This document shows positions 11,658 to 23,639 of a stretch of 64,000 nucleotides of DNA, piece by piece. A program made the position numbers and the translations under genes. The notes beneath the pieces are model-generated. The model had not been told where the DNA came from and did not search any database. It was given only the letters and a program-made list of their open reading frames with translations. The number at the start of each line of letters is the position of its first letter. The stretch's first letter is position 1. This DNA comes from Proteromonas lacertae (lineage: Eukaryota > Sar > Bigyra > Opalinata > Proteromonadidae), in the NCBI GenBank assembly GCA_002245135.1, contig NGBS01000293.1:1-64000 (forward strand), written 5' to 3'.

Positions 11658-12113
11658 TTTTGAAATTGTTGAAATAATGTTTAAACATTTTCATTTTTTC
11701 GTATTTTGAGAGTTTCAATGTGAAATATGTGATTTTTATATATATAAATTTAATATGTTTTGTAATGGAATGAATAAAATAGCTAATGGTGATATGATTT
11801 TAAATCTTAATAAATAACCAGATTTTGATAATAAAAATTAAAGAAAGCTTAGAATAGAATAATTATTATGATGTAATTCACCTTCCTGGTGATATCATTT
11901 AGAAGAATAAGAAAACTATCATGGAAATGAATTTATAGACAGAAAGCAAAGAAGTATTTGACATTTCAGAAGAGTTTTTAATAATGAAAATATTAATTCA
12001 ATAGCTACGTTTTAGTTGACTAGTTTTTGTCTAACCATAATCAAAATTGTTTTTTAATCTAATTGTTAAATTATATGCGTTACATTTGCTTGATTTGAGT
12101 TAATTTTTTGAGA
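11658..12113. other. Intergenic, no gene seen
   Basis: About 455 nt between two divergently transcribed genes, holding both promoters. It is A/T-rich, with no coding pattern or convincing motif. The pseudokinase-LRR start at 12114 follows a T-rich tract. Confidence 0.45.
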
Positions 12114-14453
12114 ATGAATTTAAACTCGAAAATAAAGAAATGTGTCTATTTAAATAGTGAAGGATATGTAATAAAAGCGATACCATACATTAAGGAGATA
12201 TACTCGCAACTTAATGATGTTGTATTGTTGTCTATTATTAGTTTATAGTCTAAAATCATTCAGAAACTATCAAATACAAATATATTAAAATATGAAGAAA
12301 TAACAGAATGTGACGGAGTAATTAGGTGTAAATCTGATTTCTACACCCCTCTCACTAATATTCACCCTTATACCCTAAGTAGAATAGATATTAGTATGGA
12401 TTGGATAATACAAATAGGAAATGCATTACAACACCTCCACAATTCAGGATTATATCATTATAACCTGAAAGCAAGTAATATATTAGTTGATAATAATGGG
12501 TATTTAATGTTAAGTGATTATTACAAAAGTGAAATACCTTCATCATATAAATCAATTACTTTTTTACCAATTGAGTATATAATAGGTAAGAAATATACTA
12601 AAGAATCAGATGTATATTCATACGGTTGTTTAATGTATTTTATATTAACAGGAGAAGCACCATTTACTTCAAAATCAATAAAAGAATTAATAAAAATGAA
12701 AAAATTCAAAATTTATAATCGTTTGGATGATAATTATCCTCCAATGTTGAAATTAATTATTGATGCATGTTTAAATAATGATCCAAAGAATCGTCTCTCA
12801 ATTGAATCTGTATTGTATAATTTACAACACATTAATTCGAAATCTATCAAGCCTGTCAAACTTAGGGATGAAAATACATGCAAAGGATGTGAATGTAAAT
12901 TTGCTATGGAATGTGATAGTTATAAGATGAAACATACAATAGATAAGAGATTATTATACAATTTTTATAGAGAAAATAATACACTTACTTTACTTCCTAT
13001 TTTAGACTTTTTGTTAGATAATTACAGTGAAAAATTGGAGTTATTATTACTTATTTCTTATGATAATCCATTATACAAGTATTTACCATTAATAGAGAAA
13101 AACAAGAAGTTTAGAATTAGATGTGATGTTGATGATATAAATAGAATTAAAGAAAATTATTATTTCATAAAAAATTTAAAAAATTATGATGTATTGATAA
13201 TGGAATTGCATTTCAATATTTCTACATTAAATTTCTTAAAAGGATTAATAGAATTACCAGTAGATCGAGAAAGAATAATACATATAGTATTATACTATGA
13301 AGATTTTATTTACGACTATGTTAAACCAATAATACAATGTTTAAATGATTTATTATGTAATAAAGAAATAATAATTACATTAGATACTAGTAAAGTGAAT
13401 GATATATTTACTGCAAGTTATTATTTGCAGATGACTGTGAATGTAATTAACAATTTTAAATCAATACATCAGATATATTTCAATGGTAGTAACAGTTCAT
13501 ATTTTGTTAATGTTATATCCAATAATATGGATTTGATTAAAGATATTCATGTATTAAGCATCAATGGAAGTTGCATTGAATGTTTTGATAAAATTGATCC
13601 AATAGTTACGTTATCTTCCAATATTACATTATTCAATAATTTACATCAATTGTCTTTTTCGTGTATTTATCTATTATTCTATTTATTATTATTTTATATA
13701 GTTAGATGTAGTAAGATATTTATGTACAATTTGTTACAATTAATACTTGATTTGAAGTTTTTAAGGTGTTTAAATATGACAGGTAAATATTCTTATCAGT
13801 TTTTATATACATATAATAATTATAGATTGTAGTTTTACTCATAAAGCCTTAGACGTATTATGTGAATATGAGAGTAATTTGAATCACTTGGATGAATTGA
13901 TATTACAAGGGAATTTTGTTGATAAAAAGCATGTTAATGAATTTACAAGAAATATTAACTCATTATCAAATCTAAAATCATTGTGTTTAAGAAGATTTAA
14001 TCGTTTTAAATCAAAAGGATTTTTTGTTTTGAATATGAATAAATTTAATAGTTTGATTTCATTGGATGTTAGTCGTAATGGTTTAGACCAATATGAACAA
14101 TCTATTTTATATAGTAATTTCAAATATATGCCATCTTTATTGAAGTTGGATTTATCATGTATATTTGCAATATTGAATATAATGTTGTAATAGATAATGA
14201 AATTAAACAAAAAACAATGAAATATTTGTGTAGCACAATAATACTATTATCGAAGTTAGAGTATCTGGATATTTGTAAGATGGATATTACTGATAAAATG
14301 ATAAAATTCCTTAAACCATCTCTTTTACAGCTCAAAAGATTGAAATATTTGGATATGAGAAAAAATAAGGTTGGTAAGAAACTGCTCGTTGATGTACAAA
14401 AAATAAAAGTTTATCTTACTGAATTAATAAGGTTTTATACTAATGATATATAA
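12114..14453 (+). CDS. Pseudokinase-LRR fusion protein (copy 1)
   Basis: Four introns (about 12219-12248, 13663-13701, 13783-13825 and 14159-14193) give 730 residues. The N-terminal ~250 residues are kinase-like. The catalytic loop is YHYNLKASNILVDNNG, where HRD's Asp is replaced by Asn. The DFG site reads LSDYYK. The C-lobe is well kept (SDVYSYGCLMYFILTGEAPF), so the fold is likely intact but phosphotransfer is doubtful. A Cys-rich patch (CKGCECKFAMEC) follows, then a middle region and C-terminal LRRs such as LISLDVSRNGLDQYE and LKYLDMRKNKVGKK. LRR introns are phase 1 after the LxL strand, as in the other LRR genes here. No TM helix is seen, so it is probably a cytosolic scaffold. It has the same architecture and the same HxN change as the gene at 42300-45624. 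Function unknown. Confidence 0.82.
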
Positions 14454-14742
14454 TTACAACAGAGGTTGTTGATAATTATAACACTTAAACATTAAAACCT
14501 ACTGTGTTCGTTTATTTGTTTTGTATATTTATACAGAATATAATGATATGTATTATAATAAAACATTTAAAATCATGTTTTACATAAATACACATGATAT
14601 AATCTTTTGTAATTGAAAGTCAAAATTTACATTTTTTCTGACATTTTTTGTATTTTTCTCAAAGTGTGAAAATATATAAATAAAACACACACAATTGCCA
14701 TTATTTAGTATATTTACTTATAAATATCTCATATTGGTGTTA

Positions 14743-16254
14743 ATGTCTTCTGGATTGTGTAATAAGAAGACTTCAGGTAGTTCTTCATCCTCAGCTCGTG
14801 GACAAGTAATTAAATCCGCTTTAGGAATGCATAGTTCTCCAGCCAAATTCTCTAATTTCCCACATCTTCAAGGAAAGTCATCCAAGGGGAAAGCAATACT
14901 AAATCAATTGTATGGAGGTTGTAATCCAGGAAATTCAGTATGTTGTGACGATATTAGTGAAGTTTCAAAATCTTTTAATGGTTTTGATATATCTCAAAAT
15001 CATTCTTCTAGACGTAGTTATGGTCCTATGTCTAAATCCAATATAACATTAAACAGTCACAGTTCAAATAATTTAAGTGATTCTAGTTTATTATTTCACA
15101 AAAACAACATGAAAGCACCTCCTATTCCTTTTATATCATATCCTAATCCAATAGATCAACCGAAAACTAAAACAAATGTACAACAAAAGAATACTTTATT
15201 ATCAGTAGTAAATGATAAACCGTTTTCATTATTTTCATCTGCACAAAATAGTAAAACAGAAGCGCTTATGTTCTCTAACAAAGTAAATGCTAACTCATCT
15301 GAACTACCAAAGAATGCTGAAAAGACAATGAAATTTGATGATATATTATCATCAAATGTAGTAGTTCCAATGTTTGAAACTAATAGAAAAGTGGATGAAA
15401 ATTATGATCAACAGCAACAACAACAACCAAAGATTAGTTTAGCTGATGTATTATCTGATAAAAGCAAACCTCTATCAATATTCAATGAAACTGAATCAAT
15501 AAATGCAAATCAACAACAACCTCTCCTTTCTATTCCTCCTCCTCTTCCTCTACAACAACAACAGCAGCAACAACAACAACAACCAAAGATTAGTTTAGCT
15601 GATGTATTATCTGATAAAAGCAAACCTCTATCAATATTCAATGAAACTGAATCAATAAATGCAAATCAACAACAACCTCTCCTTTCTATTCCTCCTCCTC
15701 TTCCTCTACAACAACAACAGCAGCAACAACAACAACAACCAAAGATTAGTTTAGCTGATGTATTATCTGATAAAAGCAAACCTCTATCAATATTCAATGA
15801 AACTGAATCAATAAATGCAAATCAACAACAACCTCTCCTTTCTATTCCTCCTCCTCTTCCTCTACAACAACAACAGCAGCAACAACAACAACAACCAAAG
15901 ATTAGTTTAGCTGATGTATTATCTGATAAAAGCAAACCTCTATCAATATTCAATGAAACTGAAGCAAATGAAAGAAATTTAAATCAACATGTTGTTTTAT
16001 CTCCGCCTTTGCCACATCCACCGCCATTGTCACAAATACAACTGCAAGATCTACAACAACAACTAGAAGAAAAACAAGATAAACATAAATTATCAGAATC
16101 AACAGAATATTTGATGGTTAATCCAACATCTACTTCAACAGCACTGCCCAATAATTATCCACCACCTGTTTCAGTTACTCCTAAGATGAAACAAGATATT
16201 GAAAAATATAATTATTTATTTGATAAGTTTTATAAAATAACTAACCAAAAGTGA
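14743..16254 (+). CDS. Low-complexity Ser/Gln/Pro-rich protein with 52-residue tandem repeat
   Basis: A single-exon protein of about 503 residues starting MSSGLCNKKTSGSSSSSARG. The first half is Ser/Asn-rich. The second half holds a 156-nt tandem repeat, three full copies plus a partial fourth, encoding polyQ followed by PKISLADVLSDKSKPLSIFN and a PPPLPLQ linker. The repeat copies look identical at nucleotide level, which points to recent expansion or homogenisation. The C-terminus has more proline-rich stretches. No catalytic domain, signal peptide or TM helix is seen. Such proteins are often scaffolds or condensate formers, but nothing specific can be said. The ATG at 14743 is used; the in-frame upstream extension lacks an ATG. 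Confidence 0.75.
   Translation: MSSGLCNKKTSGSSSSSARGQVIKSALGMHSSPAKFSNFPHLQGKSSKGKAILNQLYGGCNPGNSVCCDDISEVSKSFNGFDISQNHSSRRSYGPMSKSNITLNSHSSNNLSDSSLLFHKNNMKAPPIPFISYPNPIDQPKTKTNVQQKNTLLSVVNDKPFSLFSSAQNSKTEALMFSNKVNANSSELPKNAEKTMKFDDILSSNVVVPMFETNRKVDENYDQQQQQQPKISLADVLSDKSKPLSIFNETESINANQQQPLLSIPPPLPLQQQQQQQQQQPKISLADVLSDKSKPLSIFNETESINANQQQPLLSIPPPLPLQQQQQQQQQQPKISLADVLSDKSKPLSIFNETESINANQQQPLLSIPPPLPLQQQQQQQQQQPKISLADVLSDKSKPLSIFNETEANERNLNQHVVLSPPLPHPPPLSQIQLQDLQQQLEEKQDKHKLSESTEYLMVNPTSTSTALPNNYPPPVSVTPKMKQDIEKYNYLFDKFYKITNQK
15427..15960 (+). repeat. 156-nt tandem repeat inside coding sequence
   Basis: Units begin with ccaaagattagtttagctga at 15427, 15583, 15739 and 15895, an exact 156-nt period. 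The first three units are complete; the fourth stops after about 66 nt, where the sequence becomes unique (GAAGCAAATG...). Each unit encodes 52 residues, so copy number can change without breaking the frame. Confidence 0.95.
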
Positions 16255-16358
16255 TTATTTATTGATTATATTTATATCTAATGATTTGTTTCGTATATTT
16301 GAGTTTCAAAATTATATTCGTTTCAGTCCTTGAATTTAAAATTCAAATTTCTATTTTG

Positions 16359-19300
16359 ATGTATAAAGCAGATAATTTACACGATGATCAACAAGATGAA
16401 ACTATAGATATCCTTAATAACTCAATGGGTATAATTTTTGTTAATTTTGTTATAGAGTTATTTCAATCTGTACAGGACAAGATTAAAGGAATTAAAAAAC
16501 AATTTATTGATTTAAATTTACATAGTGATGACGAAAATTTTCCCATTTTCAACCAGAATAGAAGCAGTAATATTCTTACTACTACTTCCTCAATTGAAAC
16601 TCCATACATCAAAAATATATCATCTAATTACAATATAATCCATGAAACTACCAAATCTGGATGTTCAACAACAACTTCTCAAATTAAGTCTTTTTCAATT
16701 CCTACTAATTCAATTTCATCCTATGAAAATATGAAATTAGATCATATACTCTATAGTAATCCATATCCAGCTCCAAGTTACAGAAATTTACACAATCAGC
16801 TGAAATTACTGAAGATTTTTCAAAAATGGAGAAAGTTCATTAAAACTCAAAATCTAATTCGTAATATATTGAAGTATATATAATATAATAAATATAAATA
16901 ACAATAATAGAGAATGGAAGTATTATGTACAACATTATAAAACATACTTACAATTTCAAATCCAATACACAAAAATAATGAATAATCATTTAATAAGAAA
17001 GTGTTTTATGAAAATAAAAAGCAATGTAATACGATACAATAATATTAATAATATAATAAATGAAAGAAATAGTATGAAAATGATAAAATTAATGATAAAT
17101 ATAATGAGAGAATGGAGTAATTATTCACATTACCAATCAGTATAAATAATCTATTTTTATTTTATTTTTTATATTATTATGTATTATTTATATATATATT
17201 ATAGATGCTAATATCATTGTCATTATCATTTACATTGTATAGATATCAACGAATGATACACTCAATGTTTGTAGAGTGGTATGATTTGTTTAAATATCAA
17301 AGAAAGATAAGAAAATATGTTAATAGATGGAAAGGAATAACAAAGTTGAAGAGATATGTAATTAAATACAGAAAACAGTTTATGTTTACTCAGTGGAAAG
17401 AATGGTATAATACACAGATAGGAAATCTGATTATAAAAGAAAAAAGATTCGTTACAAAGAAGTATTTTAAGGTTTGGAAAATACAACATCAAAAGAATAA
17501 GTTAGTGAATGTTATTATGAGAATATATTATAAACATATGATGAAGAAATCATTTAGAATATTATGTTTCGAATGGAAATATAAACAATTTATAGAATTT
17601 AAAAAATTACATGTATTTAAGACTTGGAAAATAATCTATACAAATACAACAAAAATAAAACAACTACAAGAGAATAGAGATTGCAACTATCTCAAACAAG
17701 GAATAATTGGCTTTAAAATCAACAAAATGATTAATTATCATTTAAAGTCAAAGATGTTTAATAATTGGGTTGATTATCATGAACATAATAGAATAAAAAT
17801 AGATAACTATACAAAAATAGATCAATTTCATCAGAAATATCAATTAATACATTCAATTTGTCAATGGAAGTATTACTTAGAGTCAAAAAAGACATATAAA
17901 AGAATAGTATAGATATTATTATTATTACTGTAATTATTCTATAGTTGATTGATTCTTATCAATGTTATACAATTTCGCTTACAAAGAAAGCCATTAGATA
18001 TTTATATCAGAATAAGCAATATAGAAAATACACTAAAGAATTGAATCATAAAGCAGATAAACAATTTAGACAGTTTAAAATGGTAGAATATCTCAAGTAT
18101 TGGAATAGAATAGTTAGATTTAAGAATTTTGTTGATTATTTAGTGAAATGGTATAAAGGAATAATGGAAATATTAGAAAATGATGAAATAAAGAACAATT
18201 CTAATCTCAAAATTAGTATATATTTTCTATTTTTATTGTATGTATATAATATATAGAGTATTTTAGTAATTGGAAAAGTTATTTAAAAGAAGTAAAATCA
18301 GAAAAAGAAAATGAAAAAATAGCACTTCATCACTATCAACATCTTTTATGTAAATATTTATATCAAGTCTTCTATGTTAACTGGAAAATGCAATTAGCTT
18401 TAATGTATAAACTCTTCTTATATATATTATAGTTATAAAGCTGATGATATAAGCAATAAATACATACTAAAAAGATACTTCAAAGTATGGTATAAAGATT
18501 ACTATAAGCCAATAAAAAGAGATAGAGAAGTAGTGAAAATAATGTATCAAAAAGCAAAAGATAATTTCAAAAGAATAATTAAAAGTAGAGGAACAAGTAT
18601 ATATATATATATATATATAATAGAATTTATTTTTATCATTTTAGAAGTGTTTTATAAATGGAAAGATCTGACAGTTTGCCATAGATTATTTAAAACATGG
18701 AGAAATAATATAATGGATAGTTTATTGAAAGAAAAAGAATTGATGGAGAGAAGTAATCAATTTAAAGAGATACAGAATGAAATAAGAGTAAGATATGCAG
18801 TTGATGTATATATATAACAATTATCTAATTATCTAATTATGTATAGAAGCTAAGGAATTATAGAGATAGAAACCCAGATTATGAGTATAACAATGAAGTA
18901 GCAGATGATTTCCATAAGAAATATACATGCCATATCATAATCAAGAAATTACTTAGAAATATTCATCCCAAATACATACATATTGTTAATTACAACAAAC
19001 AGTTTTGGTATAAAGTATGCTTTTACAAATGGAGAAAATATGTTTATGATAGTATATAATATATTCATTATTATTTATCATATAGAATATCATTCTAATC
19101 AAGTATTAACAAGTTTAAGTGAATTGACACAATCTAAAATACCTTTTGTTACAAGTGATAATCAATCTACAATAACAGTATCAAGTTATTCATCAAAAGA
19201 ATGTAATGAAATTAATATTAGAAAGGATCTGTTCAATGATACAAAACATAAACAATCAAAATACCTGCCTCCTTCTCATCCAGTAATATTACAGAAAAAA

Positions 19301-20924
19301 CGACAACATCAAATTTCTTCCTCTTCATCATCATCATCTTCTTCTCCCTCTTTATCTCCTGCTTATAGACCTTCAATAATAACACCACAGTCAACACAAA
19401 ATGAAGAAACAAATGAATCAAATACTCATCTACAATCATCTAAATCAAATACAAAGTCTAAGGCAAAACCAAAACATTCACCAACAAAAAGAACTTCAGT
19501 GAGTAAAAAGAAATCACATTTAACTTCTACAACAACATCAACACCAATGTCATTATCAACAGTAAAATCAAAGAATTCAAACAGATCAAAATCATCCAAA
19601 AAACGATCATCTTCTTCAACTGTAACTGTCAATACTTCTTCACCTTTTCATTTACTATCTGATAGTTCATACAGTGAAGAATCAAGCAATCAATCAAGCC
19701 TTGAAGAATCAACATCCTATAATGAACCAACACAATCAATCCGTCAATTATCAGCTACAATTGTTACTCCTAAAATAGCTCCTCCAGTTTTAGACAAATC
19801 AGAAAAAACAATTAATCACAGTAATATTGATATAAAAGATATAGAAACAATTCATTCACTATTTCCATTACCACCACCACTTCTTCAACAACAGCAACAG
19901 TTGTCTACAACACTTCCTTCACAATCAATATCAATGTCATATTCAACTAGAAGTGAATCTAATTGCAGTTATTATTATGAATATTGTAAAGAATTAGCTA
20001 ATTATTATCAAATTTCACCCAATATTAAATATTTATACATATTTGAAGAATCAATTGAATATTTTAATTATAATAAAATATGTTTCGGTGATTACTATAT
20101 AATATTAAGAGAAAGTCATTTGTTATTAGATTCTTTCCAGCTAAAAGATGCAGAAATACTATTCAATGAAATAACAAGATGTTATAATACAAAAAGAGAG
20201 ATGAATTATGGTTTGTTGATGTTTTCTTTTCACTTTATCGCTGCAGAAAGAGATTGTGATGTTGAAGAAATATTTAGTGCAATTAGTCGATTATCAACTT
20301 TAAAACCATACTCATACAATTGTTCACTAGATTCATTGAGATTGATGTATAGTTATCAATTACTATACAGTTTATATGAACATTACAGCGATTCTTATGA
20401 TAATAAATATCGTCCAATAGTATTGAAGAATAAAACATTTGTATATATATTCCTTATTATCTATTTAATAGTGTCAATTATGTATAAAAATGAAATTATG
20501 TACAAGAATAACACCTTCTCAATTATATTTACTTTATCGTAGATTTGTTAGTGATGTTAAAGTAGGAATGAATTATCCTGAGTTTATTGAAACATTACTT
20601 GCAATTAGTGAATTGTTATATCCTAACATTATGACTTTGAAAGAGAAATGTGAAAGATTAATGAATGAAATAATAACGCCTTATCTTAAAGGAATGAAAA
20701 TAGAAGAAATATCATCATCTTATTCTACTTCTATGTCTTTACCAATATCACAAAATTTATCTTCTTCATTCAAAAAACAATCAATAAAAAAGGAATTAGA
20801 GATAAAAGTAATAAAACATAAAAATCCAAATGATAAATCATCAAAACTATACAAGTACTTGAGTCCTAAAGATGTTGATAGAAAAATAAAAGAGAAAATA
20901 AGTAAAATAAAGAATTTTAAGTAA
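16359..20924 (+). CDS. Sfi1-like centrin-binding repeat protein
   Basis: Eleven exons joined by ten short introns, beginning MYKADNLHDDQQDETIDI. From about residue 150 to 750 it consists of irregular repeats with an aromatic and a Trp every 25-35 residues, for example FVEWYDLFKYQRK, FTQWKEWYNTQ, YFKVWKIQHQKNK, FKTWKIIY, FNNWVDYHEH and FKTWRNNI. This is the Sfi1 centrin-binding pattern of centrosome, basal-body and spindle-pole proteins. One intron (about 18599) contains a (TA)n tract. The large second half is Ser/Thr/Lys-rich and then polyQ/P (PLPPPLLQQQQQ). It ends in a folded-looking region with SQLYLLYRRFVSDVKVGMNY and PEFIETLLAIS, similar to helical EF-hand-like modules. A basic tail ends at 20924. 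A role in basal bodies or centrosomes is inferred from the repeats. Domain order is seen; partner centrin is assumed. Confidence 0.75.
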
Positions 20925-21021
20925 ATTTGGAATTGTTTTTCTTTTTAGTTATAACAAAACACAAATATAAACCACAAACCTTTTTATATAAAATAAATTC
21001 TAAATTCATAATACTTTTTCT

Positions 21022-22821
21022 TTATTGTTGTTGTGGTGGTTGAAAAAATGGAGGTTGTTGTAATGGAGGTTGTTGTTGTTGTTGTTGTTGATCAATTACA
21101 GGAATAGGTAAGTTATTATCTGGTTGTACTGGTGTAAATGGTGGTGGTGGTATAAATCCTGGTTGTTGAGGTGGTTGTGCATCTCCTGATTGTGGTATAA
21201 ATGGTGGTGGTTGGTTATTTGGTGGTGATTGTGGTGGAATATATCCCATTGGTTGATTTGGTACATATACACTTCCACCAGGATAGATATATCCAGAAGG
21301 CATACCAGGAACTGCACCAGGCATTGCACCAGATACTGGATTAAATGGCATGTTTTGAGCTGTCATTGGAACACATTGACATATATATTCCCAAAATTGT
21401 TGATCTTCAACTATATTCAAATTTAACAATCCTTCTAAACATTGAAAATCATTTGCATAACATACCTGCTTTAATCTTTCACACATTGTAACAGCATCTT
21501 GTTCTTTTAATACACCATAATATTGCAATATTGTTACTAATTTTGCACTTCCTAACTTATCTCTTAATGCTTCTGCATCTACACAAATATAAAAATAATT
21601 GATTAAATACATTTCATTGAAAACAGTAAAAAACATTCTAATACATTGTTTTCTGTATAATTCAATTGATGATCTTTAGTTACTTTATCATATAAAATTA
21701 TAAGTCTAGTAAAACTGTCAATAAAATCTTGTGGTTCTTTGAATGGTTCTTCAATTTGACATTCTAATAAAATAGTCAAACAATTAATAAATGTTTTATC
21801 ATTCGTTTCTTTATCTGTTACAATTGGTAATATAAGATCAACTAGATTTCCTATTTTCTGTAATGTCTCTTTCATATTCTCAGGTAAATGAAAAGCATTT
21901 TTATCACTGTTATATAATTCAATCAAACAATTATTAATACTATCAGTAGAACTTGGTTCTATTCAAATTACATTATATATATAATATACTAAAATAAACT
22001 CTATTTACTCTTGTAGATTCATCAGTATCTTCATACAATCTTAAGCGATATAATTCACGAATACAATCATCTCCATAATGTATATATTTTATTATATTCT
22101 TTATATTCTCTGTAAATTCTTCAGCTTCATCACCTGAATATCTTTTTCTCATTTCATTATAATATTGTAGAATTCTGTCCAACAAATACTTTTCTGATGG
22201 AATGATCATATTTTCGATTTGACAGATATAATACAATTCTTGAACAGATAATAGATAAATATGATCTAAAACAATAAAACAAATGATTATACTGTTGTCA
22301 AAATATATATGACCATGTTGTACTAAATATTCTACCATTTTTTCTTCTACTCTATCAACGTTTGTTAATATCTCAAGATTCTTCAGGAATTGAGTAACAA
22401 TTTGTTCATTGATATTAGCAATAATAAATCTACAATTAAAAATCATGATTATACTCTGAGGTTTTACTACTAAGTATATCTATTTGGAGTACAACTGCTG
22501 CAACTAGTAATTCTATACAATTTGCTACAGAAATATCAACTTTTGCTCCACCTAATAATCTCATACATTGTTCAAATGCAGCAGGTGATACTCTTTCAAT
22601 CATAATTTGATTACTACCATTAGATGAGTCAATCATGGCTTTTAAATATGAGTTAGTGAATGGATATAAATTCTCTATTTCCTTTAAATATCTTCCCATT
22701 AACAATAAACTCGACATTACCATAACCATTGTTTATTAACTCATATATATATCTAATACATTAGCAATAAGTAATAATACCCATTTATAGGTCTATCAAT
22801 TACAACATAACTATCAGACAT
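21022..22821 (-). CDS. BTB/BACK-domain protein with Pro/Gln-rich tail
   Basis: The start is MSDSYVVIDRPINGYIYELI after a phase-2 intron (about 22755-22782). A BTB core follows, with GYGNVEFIVNGKIFKGN, YLKAMIDSSN and CIELLVAAVVLQID, then BACK-like helices (YLLSVQELYYICQIENMIIP, KYLLDRILQYYNEM). A middle helical region leads to a C-terminal Pro/Gln/Gly tail (GFIPPPPFTPVQP, polyQ, PPFFQPPQQQ). In other eukaryotes BTB-BACK proteins act as CUL3 adaptors, but no kelch repeats are present here. The frame needs one extra base near 22670-22682 (restores NLYPFTNSYLK), at a short A run. One 27-nt intron (22266-22292) is a multiple of three without a stop, so naive translation would retain it. Confidence 0.68.
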
Positions 22822-23060
22822 CTATAAAAGAAGAAATTTTAAAAAATGTGAAAAAATCTTCAATTCTATTTTGACAAAATTACTTATTTACATATCACTT
22901 TTTACACCACTGCTACATTGATTAACTCAAAATAAAAACATTATTTATGCTTAGAATATGCTAATTCATATTTCATTTATCAATAACAACATATTCAATA
23001 AATTAAAAACGAAATTTACATTAACTATCAACTAATTTCTTTATCCATATTCATTACATA
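22822..23060. other. Short intergenic region, no gene seen
   Basis: About 240 nt of A/T-rich sequence between two minus-strand genes. It should contain the promoter of the BTB gene; no distinct element is visible. Confidence 0.4.
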
Positions 23061-23528
23061 TCATTCATTAAGATCTAATTTATTCATACAAGCGATATTA
23101 TCATTTTTGTTACTTAAAAGTGTTGGAGTAGCAGCAATTCTAGAAGTGAAACCAGCTATATTATCTGAGTTAGATCTTTTGGGTGGATTAAAGCGTATAG
23201 GAGAAGAATATTTTCTCATAACACTAGAATTCGACATTTGATTAACTGATTGAGTAGATATTGGACTGACATTCTTTTCTAATGATTCTTTCTTTCTGTG
23301 AAGTTTGCATGAGTTTAATATATGTCTAAACAAATAAAATTGAGAAAAATACCCTTCTGGAGTAAGTTCTGAATTTTCAATCTTATAGTGATGATTTCCT
23401 AATGCACATAAAACATAAATTCCCTTTTCATTGACTTTCCAATCAATACCAGAGGAAAGTAATTCTTGTGCAGTTAGTTGAGTGTGTTGAAGCAACTTAT
23501 CTAGCAGTGTCACAACTTTTAATGACAT
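23061..23528 (-). CDS. Small conserved protein, paralogue 1 (SGxDWKV...HHY family)
   Basis: Not recognised. The N-terminal ~60 residues contain LLSSGIDWKVNEKGIYVLC followed by GNHHYKIEN and TPEGY. The same blocks occur in the gene at 29050-29452 (SSELDWKVGPKGVYILC, GDHHY, NSEGY). A 27-nt stretch at 23326-23352 has intron ends (GTAT...TTAG) and sits exactly where the paralogue has its intron. Removing it gives EGHILNSCKLHRKKES, which aligns with the paralogue's EGFLFHSCKNHRYLEE. I therefore read it as a spliced, stop-free 3n intron, giving about 146 residues. The C-terminus is Ser/Pro/Asn-rich and probably disordered (SPIRFNPPKRSNSDN). There is no signal peptide or TM helix. Confidence 0.7.
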   Translation of the reverse strand: MSLKVVTLLDKLLQHTQLTAQELLSSGIDWKVNEKGIYVLCALGNHHYKIENSELTPEGYFSQFYLFRHILNSCKLHRKKESLEKNVSPISTQSVNQMSNSSVMRKYSSPIRFNPPKRSNSDNIAGFTSRIAATPTLLSNKNDNIACMNKLDLNE

Positions 23529-23639
23529 ATTGAAGCTTTATAAATGAGATATGATAAAAAGAAAAAAACAAACGATTATGACACACTAATGTAAATTACA
23601 TGTCAGATATTTAAAAACCTTAAAAACACTCAAATCAAA

